A stretch of DNA of 64,000 nt from an uncultured Alistipes sp. (GCA_947623965.1 CANQIF010000005.1:62001-126000), one strand, 5' to 3'. Numbered from the stretch's first letter, positions 29,481-39,955 are shown. Program-made: numbers and translations. The notes: a model not told the origin generated them from the sequence alone.

Positions 29481-30272
29481 TTATTTCTTGTTGTAAACGG
29501 TCAGGATGTCCATCAGCGTGATCGAGGCATCCTCCATGGTGTTTACAAGCGAGTCGATCTTCGAAATGATGTAGTTGTAGAAGATCTGAAGAATAACCGC
29601 AGCGATAAGACCCATAAGCGTCGTCAGAAGGGCGACCTTGATACCGCCGGCAACGAGCGTCGGGCTGATATCGCCGGCAGCCTGGATGGCGTCGAAGGCA
29701 CCGATCATACCGACCACGGTACCCATGAAGCCCAACATCGGGGCGAGGGCGATGAACAGACCGATCCACGACAGACCTGCCTCCATCTGGCCCGTCTGCA
29801 CCGAACCGTACGATACGACGGCCTTCTCGACGGCGTCCAGACCCTGGTGGTAGCGGTCGAGACCCTGCCAGTAGATCGAAGCGACGGGACCGCGCGTGTT
29901 CTTGCAAACCTCCTTGGCAGCGTCGATGCCGCCGTTCTTCAGAGCCTCCTCGACTGCCTTGATGAGCTTCTTCGTGTTGATCGACGAGAGCGACAGGTAG
30001 AGAATGCGCTCGATGGCTACGGCAAGACCCAGCACGAGGCAGAGGAGCACCGGAAGCATCCAGCCCCAACCGCCCTCGAGGAACTTCTGCATCAGCACGT
30101 GGTGCATCGTATCGCCGGCAACCTCGGTCTCAGCGGCAACCGCATCGATGGCAGCGACATCCTCAACAGCCTCGACAGCCTCTTCCGTGGCGGCAGCGGC
30201 CTCCTGTGCGAACGCGTTAACGGTACCCAAAGCGAAGAGAGCAACCGTCAGAATCAAAAAAAGTTTTTTCAT
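29481..30272 (-). CDS. exbB: MotA/TolQ/ExbB proton channel family protein
   Basis: GGWGWMLPVLLCLVLGLAVAIERILYLS...SWIGLFIALAPMLGFMGTVVGMIGAFDAIQAAGDISPTLVAGGIKVALLTTLMGLIAAV. Confidence 0.95.
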   Translation of the reverse strand: MKKLFLILTVALFALGTVNAFAQEAAAATEEAVEAVEDVAAIDAVAAETEVAGDTMHHVLMQKFLEGGWGWMLPVLLCLVLGLAVAIERILYLSLSSINTKKLIKAVEEALKNGGIDAAKEVCKNTRGPVASIYWQGLDRYHQGLDAVEKAVVSYGSVQTGQMEAGLSWIGLFIALAPMLGFMGTVVGMIGAFDAIQAAGDISPTLVAGGIKVALLTTLMGLIAAVILQIFYNYIISKIDSLVNTMEDASITLMDILTVYNKK

Positions 30273-30369
30273 GGTTTTGTTAAGAATTGATTTGATTAGT
30301 TGTTTTGTGTTTATTTGTTTGGTTTTGTTTTGTTCTTTTTTGTCCGCTTTTCGGGGTTTCTTCCGTTCG

Positions 30370-30600
30370 GCCCGCTTTTGCCGGTCTTCTTTTGCCGCGG
30401 CCGGGCGGCAGCCCTATTCGCGGCCGGGGCGGCACCCTCCTTTCACGCCCGGGCAACTTTTGCCGCAGTCGGGCAGCACCCTTATTCGCAACCGGGGGCG
30501 CTCCCTTTTGCCGCCGGGCACCCCTCAACCGCCGCCGGGCGGCTTCGCGCAATTTTTTTTCGCCGGGGGCCGTTTTTTTTCGCCCCGCGCTCGCTTTCAG
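30370..30600. repeat. Degenerate GC-rich repeated motif in a long intergenic region
   Basis: Repeated tttgccGC-ggCCGGGCGGCaccCttaTTCGC-like units of about 20-30 bp between ansA and exbB. Confidence 0.55.
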
Positions 30601-30794
30601 GCGGCCGGACGGGTTTCAGGGCGCGGCCGACGCCCGATCGCCGAAAATTCGGAACCGCCGGCAGTATCGTTTGCAGTCCACTATCATTCAGCGACTTGCG
30701 GATCGTTGCGCCGGATTTTCCGTCGGTCCTCGGAAGCTAAACCGCCCCTTTCTCGACCGAAATATAAGAAAATATTTTTTTTCGTGCAACCCCC

Positions 30795-31829
30795 CTACTC
30801 CGTAAATTCGCCCCGGAGCGATTTTTTCAGCTGCCGTTTCACCTCTTCGGACGTATATCCGGCCCCCAGCAGGTACATCATTTTCGTCACGGCGGCCTCG
30901 GTCGTCATGTCGCGGCCGCTCACCACACCGATGCGCTGCAGTCCGAGCCCCGTCTCGTAGAGCTCCATGGCGACGCAGCCGCCCTCGCACTGCGTGATGT
31001 TCAGCACGACGATGCCGCGGTCGATCGCCTCCCGCAGCGCGCCGATGAACCACGGCGAGGTGGGGGCGTTGCCGGCGCCGTAGGTCTCGAGCACGACGCC
31101 CTGCAGGTCGGGGGCCGAGAGCATCGACCGCAGCATCCGCTCCGAGAGCCCCGGGAAGAGCTTCACGAGGCAGAGGCGGTCCGAGAGGCGCGTGGCGATG
31201 CGCAGCGGCTCGCCGTAGCGCTCGGGAGTGCGGATCGCCGCCCGGTTGTAGGCGATGTTGACCCCCACATCGGCCAGCGCCGGGTAGTTGTACGAGTGGA
31301 AGGCGCTGAGCTCCTCGGCGCTGCGCTTCGTCGTGCGGTTGGCGCGGAAGAGGCGGTTCTGGAAGTAGAGCGAGACCTCGGGGACGATCGGCCGCCCCGC
31401 CGCGTCGCGCGCCCCGGCGATCTCGATCGCCGTGATGAGGTTCTCGCGGCCGTCCGTGCGCAGCACGCCGATCGGGATCTGGCTGCCGGTGAAGACCACC
31501 GGCTTGGCCAGGTTCTCGAAGAGGAAGCTCAGCGCCGAGGCGCTGTAGGACATCGTGTCGGTGCCGTGCAGCACGACGAAACCGTCGTAGCGGTCGTAAT
31601 TCGCGCGGATCAGTTCGGCCAGCGCCACCCAGTTTTCGGGGGCGACGTTCGACGAGTCGATCACGGGCGAGAGGGTGTGAACCGCAATATCGACCTGCAG
31701 CCGCTTGAGCGAGGGGAACTCCTCGTAGATGCCGCTGAAGTCGAAGGGGACGAGCGACCCCGTCCCGGCGTCGGTCTTCATACCGATCGTGCCGCCCGTG
31801 TAGAGGATGAGAATGGAGGAACGTTTCAT
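30795..31829 (-). CDS. ansA: Type I L-asparaginase
   Basis: SILILYTGGTIGMKTDAGTGSLVPFD...YDGFVVLHGTDTMSYSASALSFLFENLAKPVVFTGSQIPIG. Confidence 0.95.
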   Translation of the reverse strand: MKRSSILILYTGGTIGMKTDAGTGSLVPFDFSGIYEEFPSLKRLQVDIAVHTLSPVIDSSNVAPENWVALAELIRANYDRYDGFVVLHGTDTMSYSASALSFLFENLAKPVVFTGSQIPIGVLRTDGRENLITAIEIAGARDAAGRPIVPEVSLYFQNRLFRANRTTKRSAEELSAFHSYNYPALADVGVNIAYNRAAIRTPERYGEPLRIATRLSDRLCLVKLFPGLSERMLRSMLSAPDLQGVVLETYGAGNAPTSPWFIGALREAIDRGIVVLNITQCEGGCVAMELYETGLGLQRIGVVSGRDMTTEAAVTKMMYLLGAGYTSEEVKRQLKKSLRGEFTE

Positions 31830-32761
31830 GCCTTCGGTGTGCCTTGGTTCATAGTTTCAGCTGTCGTCCGGCCGGAATCGTCCGCCGCCGGCCGGGCCGG
31901 TCTGCCGGAATCGGCGGCTTCGCCTTCGGTCCGCCCGCCGGGCTCGTCCGCCGCGAGGCCGAACATCCGGGCGGCGTTCCGCGCGGTCTGCTCCGCCACC
32001 TCCCCGGGGGAGCGCCCCAGCAGCTCGGCCACCCGGGCGCAGGTGTGCGCCACATAGGCCGATTCGTTGCGTTCGCCGCGATGGGGCACGGGCGGCAGAT
32101 AGGGGCAGTCGGTCTCGAGCACCAGATCGGCGAGCGCCATCTCCGGAACCGCCTCGGCCACCTTGCTGCGCCGGTAGGTCGCCACGCCGCCGATGCCGAA
32201 GAGCCAGTCGCCCGCGGCCCGCAGCCGCCGGTAAGTCGCCGCATCCTCGGAGTAGGCGTGGAAGACGCCGCGCAACTCCTCGCCGCGGGATCGGGCCGCC
32301 GCCGTCTCCTCCTCGATCACGGCGCACATCTCCGGCCAGGCCGCCCGCGTGTGGATCGTCACGGGGAGCCCCCGCCGCGCCGCCATCCGGCACTGCGCCC
32401 GGAAGGCCTCCAGCTGCTCGGCGCGGAAATCGGCGCTCCAGTAGAAGTCCAGCCCGATCTCCCCCACCGCGCAAAAGCGGCCGATCCCCGCGGGCGGGGC
32501 ATCGAGCAGCCGCTCGACGAGGGCCAGCTCCCCGCGCCAGTCGGGGCAGTCGTTCACCGAGGTGGGATGAAGCCCCATCATCGGCCGGCAGCGGCCGGGG
32601 TGGCGGCGCACGAGGTCGAAGAGCCGGTCATGGCTGCCGCTGTCGATGGCCGGCAGCAGCAGACAATCCACGCCGCACGCCGCCGCGCGCGCCAAGGCCG
32701 CTTCGCGGTCTTCGTCGAAGGCCTCGTCGTAGAGGTGGGAATGGGTATCGATCAATCGCAT
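31826..32761 (-). CDS. tatD: TatD-family metal-dependent hydrolase
   Basis: MRLIDTHSHLYDEAFDEDREAAL...GLHPTSV...VGEIGLDFYW...VTIHTRAA...VLETDCPYLPPVPHRGERNESAYV; 4-bp ATGA overlap with ansA. Confidence 0.93.
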   Translation of the reverse strand: MRLIDTHSHLYDEAFDEDREAALARAAACGVDCLLLPAIDSGSHDRLFDLVRRHPGRCRPMMGLHPTSVNDCPDWRGELALVERLLDAPPAGIGRFCAVGEIGLDFYWSADFRAEQLEAFRAQCRMAARRGLPVTIHTRAAWPEMCAVIEEETAAARSRGEELRGVFHAYSEDAATYRRLRAAGDWLFGIGGVATYRRSKVAEAVPEMALADLVLETDCPYLPPVPHRGERNESAYVAHTCARVAELLGRSPGEVAEQTARNAARMFGLAADEPGGRTEGEAADSGRPARPAADDSGRTTAETMNQGTPKA

Positions 32762-32789
32762 CGGTTCGGTTTTATTCTTTTGGTGCAGC

Positions 32790-32970
32790 CGGCAACGGCT
32801 TCGGCAACGGACCCGTGGCAACGGTTCCAGCGATGGTTCCGGCAGTGGTCCCGGCAACAGCCCCGGCAATAACTCCCGACAACGGCTCCCCGGACAACAG
32901 CCCCGGGCAACAATCCCGGGCAACAGCCCCGGCAGCGGCCCCGGCAGCGGCCCCGGCAGCGGCCCCGCCC
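32790..32970. repeat. Degenerate 12-bp tandem array, consensus about GGCAACRGYCCC, roughly 14 units
   Basis: ggcaacggcttc ggcaacggaccc ... ggcaacagcccc ... ggcagcggcccc ggcagcggcccc ggcagcggcccc. Confidence 0.85.
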
Positions 32971-32974
32971 CGTT

Positions 32975-34075
32975 TCAGCAGGCCTCGTACCGCGAGCCCG
33001 GCAGGCGCCGGATGCGGCCCTCCATCTCCAACTGGAACAGCAGCCACTCCAACTTCCCGGCATCGAACGGGGCAAGCTCCAGCAACGCCTCGAACGAGAG
33101 GGGTTCGCGCCCCTCTAAAAGGGCGCAGAGGCGGGCCTCCTCCCCGGTCGGCGCCTGTTCCGGCGGCTGCTCGCGGAAGCGGGCGGGGTCCTCGCCGAAG
33201 TCCCACAGCAGGGTCTCGATCACCTCGTCGGCCGTGCAGACGAGCTGGGCCCGCTGCGTGCGGATCAAGTGGTTCGTTCCGACCGCCATCCGGTCCGTCG
33301 GCCGCCCTGGCAGGGCCATCACCGTCCGGTGGTAGCCGTCGGCGAGGTGCGCCGTGTGGAGCGATCCGCCGCCGGCCGGCGACTCGATGACGAGGCACCC
33401 CGCAGCCAGCGCGGCGATGATGCGGTTGCGCGGGATGTACTGCTCGCCGTTCTGGCGGGTCTGCGAATGGAGCTCGGTGACGAGCGCCCCGCCCCGGTCG
33501 AGCACCTGACGCATCACCGAGGTGTGCGACACGGGCGAGACGGCCGGCAGGGGATTGGCCAGCACGGCCGCCGTCTTCACACCGCATTCGAGCGCGGCGC
33601 GGTGGACAGCGATGTCGATACCGTAGGCCGTGCCGCTCACGAGGGTCAGCTGCGGAATCCGCTCCGCCAGCCCGCTCACGATCCGGCGGCACTGCTCCAG
33701 CCCGCCGGGGGTCGCCTTGCGCGTCCCGACCACAGCCAGCACATGCCGCTGCAGCGCAGCGGGATCGCCCTGCACGTAGAGCACGGCGGGGTAATCGGGA
33801 ATCTCGCGCAGCAGCGGCGGATAGGCCGCATCGGTCGAGGCGATCGGCCGGATCCCGTGGCGCCGGCAGTAGGCCAGCTCCCGCTCGGCGGCCGGAAAGG
33901 CCGTTTTGGCCAGCAGCTCCCGAACCGGCTTCGGACGCAGCTCGGCCCGCTCCGCCAGCTCCTCGGCCGAGGCGGCGAAGACGGCGCGGGCGTCGCCGAA
34001 CACCTCCAACAGGTGCACGGCCCCCTTCGGCCCGATTCCGGGCGTCATCTGCAGGGCGATGGCTTCGAGCGGCAT
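32975..34075 (-). CDS. dprA: DNA-processing protein DprA
   Basis: VLAVVGTRKATPGGLEQCRRIVSGLAE...LVSGTAYGIDIAVHRAALECGVKTAAVLANPL...GGALVTELHSQTRQNGEQYIPRNRIIAALAAGCLVIESPAGGGSLHTA. Confidence 0.95.
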   Translation of the reverse strand: MPLEAIALQMTPGIGPKGAVHLLEVFGDARAVFAASAEELAERAELRPKPVRELLAKTAFPAAERELAYCRRHGIRPIASTDAAYPPLLREIPDYPAVLYVQGDPAALQRHVLAVVGTRKATPGGLEQCRRIVSGLAERIPQLTLVSGTAYGIDIAVHRAALECGVKTAAVLANPLPAVSPVSHTSVMRQVLDRGGALVTELHSQTRQNGEQYIPRNRIIAALAAGCLVIESPAGGGSLHTAHLADGYHRTVMALPGRPTDRMAVGTNHLIRTQRAQLVCTADEVIETLLWDFGEDPARFREQPPEQAPTGEEARLCALLEGREPLSFEALLELAPFDAGKLEWLLFQLEMEGRIRRLPGSRYEAC

Positions 34076-34325
34076 GGCGTGCGCGGTTTCGTTCCGCGGG
34101 CGGCTCCGCCCGACGACCGCCTGCGGCTGTCGGTGCGACGTCGTCCTGCATCGGAACCTATTCGGATAGTAAAGGTAACAAAAAATTTCGGGAACGGCAC
34201 CTGCCGCCCCGAAAAAAACCGGCGAACGCCCCGCCAGAGCTTCGACACACCCATCTCGGCGAACGCCCCGCCGTACGTCCGTCTTGCCGCATCCGGACGG
34301 TTTCGCTTCCGACCGCCGCTTCCGC

Positions 34326-35402
34326 CTATCGCTCCCGGGGCTCGGGCATCGTCCGTCCGATCCACGCCAAAGCCTCCTGCACGGCAGCCCGGCACGAGGC
34401 TCCCTCCGCGATCCGGCGCGCCACCCGTTCGGCATTCGCCCGCATCCGGCGGTACTCCGACAGCGGCAGCTGCCGCAATCGCTCCTCCACCTCGCGCAGC
34501 GAATCCACGCAAAGGCCGATTCCCTCGCGCTCGACGAATCCGGCGAGCCCCGCCCGCCGCCACAGAATGACCGGCATCCCGCAGCGCAGATAGAGCGAGA
34601 GTTTGTGCGGACTGTTGAAGGGCATATAGCTTCCGAGGAATCCCGTGTCGCCGTCCACATCGTCGCCGTACCACACCAGCCCGAAGTCGCCCCGGTTCGA
34701 GGCCATCAGCTCCGTATCGACGGCGAACCCGAGGCAGTGCATCGACGGTGCGGCGGCGGCCCCGTCGAACCGGGCCCCGTAACAGTAGAGCGGCGTATGC
34801 TTCAGCAGCGCCCCGAAGGTGTAGAGATAACGGTTCCGGAGCGGGTCGAGGTTGCCGACGAAACAGATGGAATATCCGATCCGTCCGTCGGCCGCCGGCA
34901 CCGGGGGGGGGTCCGGGCGGGTCGAAACGACCGGATGCTCCGTGCGATAGTCATGCACCCCGTAGACCGTCACATGCGCCCGGCAGCCGTGTCGGACGAG
35001 CCACTCCCGTTCGAAGGGCGTCGCCGCCGCGACGACATCGGCGCGGTTCAGACGGCGGATCTCGCGTTCGACGGTCAGCCGCTTGCGCCGGAACGATCCG
35101 AGATCGTGGATGATCGCGACCGTGCGGCCGCCCCGCAGCCGGACGATGCAGCAGACCGGCTCGAACCACTTTTTCATCGGATATTGCAACACCACGATAT
35201 CGCCGGCCCGCACCCGCAGGAACGCCCGGCAAATGCCGCCCAGATTCCGGAAGAAATCATAGAGCAGGCTCTTGCGGGTCGTTCGCGCGAATCCGAGGTT
35301 GACGGCGCCCATTTCGGACAAGGTCCGCTCGATATCGGACTTGGCCTTGCTGCCGCCGCCCTGCGGATGTTTGTAGTTTCTGGAGATATAACAAAGTCTC
35401 AT
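34326..35402 (-). CDS. Glycosyltransferase (galactofuranosyltransferase-like)
   Basis: MRLCYISRNYKHPQGGGSKAKSDIERTLSEMGAVNLGF...GDIVVLQYPMKKWFEPVC...VAIIHDLGSFRRKRL...GYSICFVGNLD...NSPHKLSLYLRCGMPVILW. Confidence 0.8.
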   Translation of the reverse strand: MRLCYISRNYKHPQGGGSKAKSDIERTLSEMGAVNLGFARTTRKSLLYDFFRNLGGICRAFLRVRAGDIVVLQYPMKKWFEPVCCIVRLRGGRTVAIIHDLGSFRRKRLTVEREIRRLNRADVVAAATPFEREWLVRHGCRAHVTVYGVHDYRTEHPVVSTRPDPPPVPAADGRIGYSICFVGNLDPLRNRYLYTFGALLKHTPLYCYGARFDGAAAAPSMHCLGFAVDTELMASNRGDFGLVWYGDDVDGDTGFLGSYMPFNSPHKLSLYLRCGMPVILWRRAGLAGFVEREGIGLCVDSLREVEERLRQLPLSEYRRMRANAERVARRIAEGASCRAAVQEALAWIGRTMPEPRER

Positions 35403-35420
35403 GAGAGGGGATGACGGGGA

Positions 35421-36449
35421 TTATCCGATTTTCGAATGCCAGACCGGGATCCAATCGAACAGCCGCCAGGTCAACCGGCCGTCGCACTCCTTGAGCTTGA
35501 GGATGGTCACACCGAAACAGCCGTAAAAACGCTTCGTGATCGAGCGGTAGCGGGGCTGCAGCGGCACGCCGATCCGGTCGGCATAGGCGATGAAGTCGTG
35601 CAGGGCGCGATAGCGTTCAGCCTGCTTGCGGGCCGTCTGCCGGCTTTTCACCGTCGAGCTGCGCCGCGAGACATAATGATACGCCGGACCCGGGACCGTC
35701 ACGAGCCAGCCCATCTCCCCCAGCGCCCGGGCCAGATAACCGACATCTTCGTATTGCACCCCCTCCTCGAAGCGCAGCCCGAGTTCGAGCAGCTTGGCCC
35801 GGCGCATCAGCTTGTGCAGCACATAAAACTGCGGAGGGCACGCCACGGCTTCGAAACGCGCCGCGGGGGCATCGTAAATAGCCTCCTCCGTGAAGCGGTT
35901 CCGCCACCGGAGGCTGCGGCCGCGGTGGCGGCAGATCGACCCGCAGGCCATATCGGCCCGGTGGCGGACCGCCGCCCCGTAGAGTTTTTCGCAGCTGTCG
36001 GGATCGATCCAGTCGTCGGCATCGACATACAGCACGTATTCGCCGCGGGCGGCGTCGAACCCCGCATTCCGGGCAGCACCCTGCCGTTTGTTCTCCTGCG
36101 AGAGGACCCGCACGCGGGCGTCGCGTGCCGCATAGCGCCGCAGCACCTCGAGCGAGCGGTCGGTGCTGCCGTCATCGACGCAGACGATCTCGATCGCCTG
36201 CAGCGTCTGGGCCAGCAGGCTCTCCAGACAAACGGGGAGCAGCTCCGCCACGTTGTACACAGGGACGATGATGCTGACTTTGGGCGGGCACTCGGAGGCG
36301 GGAGGCTCCGTGTTTTCCGAGCGGCAGGTTTCGGTGCCGGAGGGCTCCGTAAAAGCGGTTTCGGGGATGGGGTGTTCGGGCGCAGGATCGCTCCGCCGGT
36401 CCGGAGATGCCGGATGCGCCGAGTGCGCCGAATGCGCGGCAGGTTTCAT
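35421..36449 (-). CDS. Glycosyltransferase family 2
   Basis: PKVSIIVPVYNVAELLPVCLESLLAQTLQAIEIVCVDDGSTDRSLEVLRRYA...NAGFDAARGEYVLYVDADDWI. Confidence 0.95.
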   Translation of the reverse strand: MKPAAHSAHSAHPASPDRRSDPAPEHPIPETAFTEPSGTETCRSENTEPPASECPPKVSIIVPVYNVAELLPVCLESLLAQTLQAIEIVCVDDGSTDRSLEVLRRYAARDARVRVLSQENKRQGAARNAGFDAARGEYVLYVDADDWIDPDSCEKLYGAAVRHRADMACGSICRHRGRSLRWRNRFTEEAIYDAPAARFEAVACPPQFYVLHKLMRRAKLLELGLRFEEGVQYEDVGYLARALGEMGWLVTVPGPAYHYVSRRSSTVKSRQTARKQAERYRALHDFIAYADRIGVPLQPRYRSITKRFYGCFGVTILKLKECDGRLTWRLFDWIPVWHSKIG

Positions 36450-36843
36450 GGGCAGGTTCGAATTGGACCGCCGAGCTCCCGGCGCGGTATGGGTTACAGC
36501 AAAAAAGAAGTGTGGAGCTCAATCGTTTATCTGCTCTGAGGTTCTGGAATACCTGTGCGTAAATAAACAATACCCCACACCCGTATTGGATATGGAGCAA
36601 GAGCGCTGCCATACTTGACAAGCCAATACCAGGTGACGAGTGTGATTGCCATCCTTACGCAAGTCGAAATTTTCCAGATTTCAGAGCAAGGACAAAAGCG
36701 ATTACACTTTCATCAATTATATGTATGCCGCGGCGGCGGCATACAAAGATAACGAATATTTCGGTCCGAATCGTGTTTTCCGACCGATTTTTCGCCCGAA
36801 AAGGACGATCCGGTGAAGTTTTCCACAAAAAAGCCCGCTGAAT

Positions 36844-36874
36844 TTTGCAAATTCACGAAATGTGCGTATATTTG
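36844..36874 (+). promoter_or_regulatory. Bacteroidota sigma-ABfr-type promoter upstream of tRNA-Cys
   Basis: TTTG (36844-36847) - 19 bp - TATATTTG (36867-36874), matching the TTTG/TAnnTTTG consensus. Confidence 0.75.
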
Positions 36875-36960
36875 CCATCCCGAAACCGATCGAGCCGCCC
36901 CGCTCCGCAAGGAGAGGCGGACAAAAAGGAGAGACGGACAGAACGGTCCCCGGGTTACAT

Positions 36961-37031
36961 GGTCTGATGGCCGAGTGGTTAGGCACAGCTCTGCAAAAGC
37001 TGATACAGCGGTTCAAATCCGCTTCAGACCT
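36961..37031 (+). tRNA. tRNA-Cys (anticodon GCA)
   Basis: GGTCTGATGGCCGAGTGGTTAGGCACAGCTCTGCAAAAGCTGATACAGCGGTTCAAATCCGCTTCAGACCT; acceptor GGTCTGA/TCAGACC, T-loop GGTTCAAATCC, U73. Confidence 0.97.
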
Positions 37032-37176
37032 CACGAAAGCCGGCGCTGCAGTATTTGCAGCGCCGGCTCTTTTTTGCTTTGTACGATAACTGTGCGGAAG
37101 ATTTTGACTTATCGTTCAAAAATAGCGCCTAAAACGGGCATTCGCAAGCTTTAAGCTTCATCACATCTATTATTTA

Positions 37177-39955
37177 TCAGTCCTTACAAGTCAGTTTTTG
37201 ATAGCGTTGCAGGAGGAGGGCGACGATTTGGCTTTCGTCGAGGTTTTTGTCGAAGCCGTAAGCCTCCATAACTGCGGCGTCGTTGGCGCGGTGGGCTTTC
37301 AGCAACTCCGGGAACAGCAGCATATTGCCATACAGATCGGCAAGCGTGGCATCCGGATATTTCTCGCGGGCGTCCAATATCGTCTGCGCCGTCTGTTCGA
37401 TCTTTTCGCGTTGTTTCGGCTCGACCGAAGGCCACGGAAAGTTGTTATAAACGATATCTTTTGAATAGCGGTAGTCGCTCTTCAACCGTCCGCATACAGC
37501 TCTTGTCCACGCATTGTGCACCGAGGAGGTCAGAATGCCGAAATGATACAACGAGGCATCGGGAATAAGATGCGCCGAATCGCTGCATAAAACATCGGGG
37601 GTCATAAATCCAATGGGGATGTAGGCTCTTTTCTCCGACGACACTCTCGGAATAAGCAGGTAATTTCCTTTGGGCATATTCTCGACGTGGAAATGGGTAG
37701 GACGCTCCGCCAATTTAACCGTTCCGGCACTTTTGCTCGCCAAACGAAAGTCGCACACGGCATTCACCCGCTTCATACATTCGGGAAGTTTGAGCAGTTC
37801 CACCGGATTCACGTCGCCGAGCCACAGACACCAGCGCGGACGCCGGTTGATAAATTCATCGGAGCCATCAACGCTTGAAATACTTCTCGGATGCCGGTTC
37901 CTTTTTGACAAAGGAGGTTTTCTCCTCGTCTTTGAAGAGATAAAAACCGCCGTCGATCGGTTTGTTGCCGATGCCGATTTCGGGAATATCGCACAACGGG
38001 GTCGAACGGCTCTCGACAAACACATTCTCGCCGTCGATCAAATAGCCGTTGATATTCGCAACCAGCCGAACGGCATCTTCGTCGAAAAGTTTTCGCCTGC
38101 TTTTGGACGGGACGGTCGAGAATCCGACGATTACGCAATGTACATGCGCCTTTTGGCTGGCTTCGCTGGCCCAGATAAAGGTTCGCCAGGCGAAGTCGAT
38201 ATGCACGCCCGACGCCATCAGCGGTTTCCACAGACTGGCGACCTGCTCGCCCTGCGTAACGGAGTTCGTGGAGACGAGGGCTGCCCGAATCGCCGGATTT
38301 TCCGCCATGAGCCCCTGCGATTTCTTGTACCATCCTGCGACATAATCCATATTGCCGACGTTTTTCCATTTGGGTCCGAAAATCGCCAGCAGATCCCCCT
38401 TTTGTTCGCCCGACATAATGCGGGCTCCCAAAAACGGCGGATTTCCCATGATGTAATTCAGTTCGGATGCCGGCACGACTTCGTTCCAGTCCAGACGCAG
38501 CGCATTGCCCTCACGGATATTGGTATAGGTCTTCAGCGGCAGCGGATCGAGGTTGAAGCCGACGATCTCGTCGGTCTCCTGCATCATCTGCGATTCGGCG
38601 ATCCAAAGCGCCGTTTGCGCGACCGAGCAGGCGAAATCGTTGATCTCGATACCGTAGAACTGGTGGATCGAAACTTTGATCGGGTCGGCAATCTCTCCGA
38701 TAACGCGGTTCGCACCGTAGATAATACGGAGCGCTTCGTTTTCAAGACGACGCAGCGAGGTATAGGATTCCGTCAAAAAGTTACCCGAGCCGCAGGCGGG
38801 GTCGAGAAACTTGAGAGAGGCGAGTTTGTTCTGGAATGCACGTGCCCTCTCTCGTTTGATTTTTGCTACGGAGAACGCTTTCACCGTTGCAAGTTCTGCC
38901 TTTAACTCGTCAAGGAAGAGCGGATCGATGACTTTATGAATATTTTCGATAGAGGTGTAGTGCATACCGCCGCTGCGGCGTGTCCCGGGATTCAGCGTCG
39001 ATTCGAATACGGCGCCGAAGATGGTCGGCGATATTTCCGACCAGTCGAAATCGTCGCTGGCACGCTGCAGAATCAAGGTTCGTGTCCGGTCGTCTATTCG
39101 CGGAATCTCGATCGCACCGGAGAACAGACCGCCGTTGACATACGGGAATGCCGCCAAATCATCGCCCATATAGCAATCCCGTTCTTCGGGCTTCGTATCG
39201 AGCACTTTGAAAAGTTCGATCAACTTGCCGCGGAACTCCGATGCCGGGAATTTGGCCATATAGTCGTGGAACAGATTCTTGTCCCCGAAAATGCCCGCAT
39301 CCTCGGCATAGAGACAGAAGACCAGACGGACGCACAGCTTGTTCAGCGATTTCTGGCTTTCGGGTTTGTCGGGAGAGAGATAGGCTTGGCGCAGCCGGTC
39401 GTAAAGCACGCCGACGATCTCTCCCGCCTTGATGCTGATCTCCAGCTCCTTTTTGATATGCCGCTGCGTGTCATCGACCAAAAAAGCCAGGCGCACATAC
39501 TCTTTTTCGAGATCGGCGAGCCGAACAATCTCCGGAGCGGCATCGGGATGCTCCATATCGTGGACTTCGAAGGTCGCGAAGTTGCATACGACGATCCAGC
39601 GCGGGTATTCCGATGCGGGCAAACCGGCAGCATACCGGCGGGCCTGCTGGTAGGGTGTGAGCATCGCGCCGTCGGATTGCCGTGCCTTCGCTGTCAGATC
39701 GACATGGAAACTCTTTTGCTCGACAAGCACTTTCGTCGTCGAAATGTAGCCGTCGATGAAGTCGGAGCCCTTCTCTTTCGTGATGGTCTTGACAGGCAGC
39801 TCGAACGCCATCATGGAGGTCGGATTCAGAATGCCGAAGACGCTTTGCAGGAGGTCGAGCCAAAAACGCTGCGTCTCGCCTTTCTCGTATCCCTTATCTT
39901 TCCATCTGGCAATAAATTCCCTTGCGGCTTTCTTCCGTTGTAAATCATTCCCCAT
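37177..39955 (-). pseudogene. MmeI-like type IIG/IIL restriction-modification enzyme split by a frameshift (695-aa N part 37868-39955; C part to 37177)
   Basis: N-terminal nuclease-like DGYISTTKVLVEQKSF (D..ExK), MTase motifs LDPACGSGNFLTES and NYIMGNPPFLGARI, then SEKYFKR* at 37868; the homologous continuation DGSDEFINRRPRWCLWLGDVNP...YQKLTCKD is in another frame. Confidence 0.88.

Noticed and set aside
34225-34275. Duplicate GGCGAACGCCCCGCC between dprA and the glycosyltransferase
   Set aside because: Only two short copies; insufficient to support a feature.
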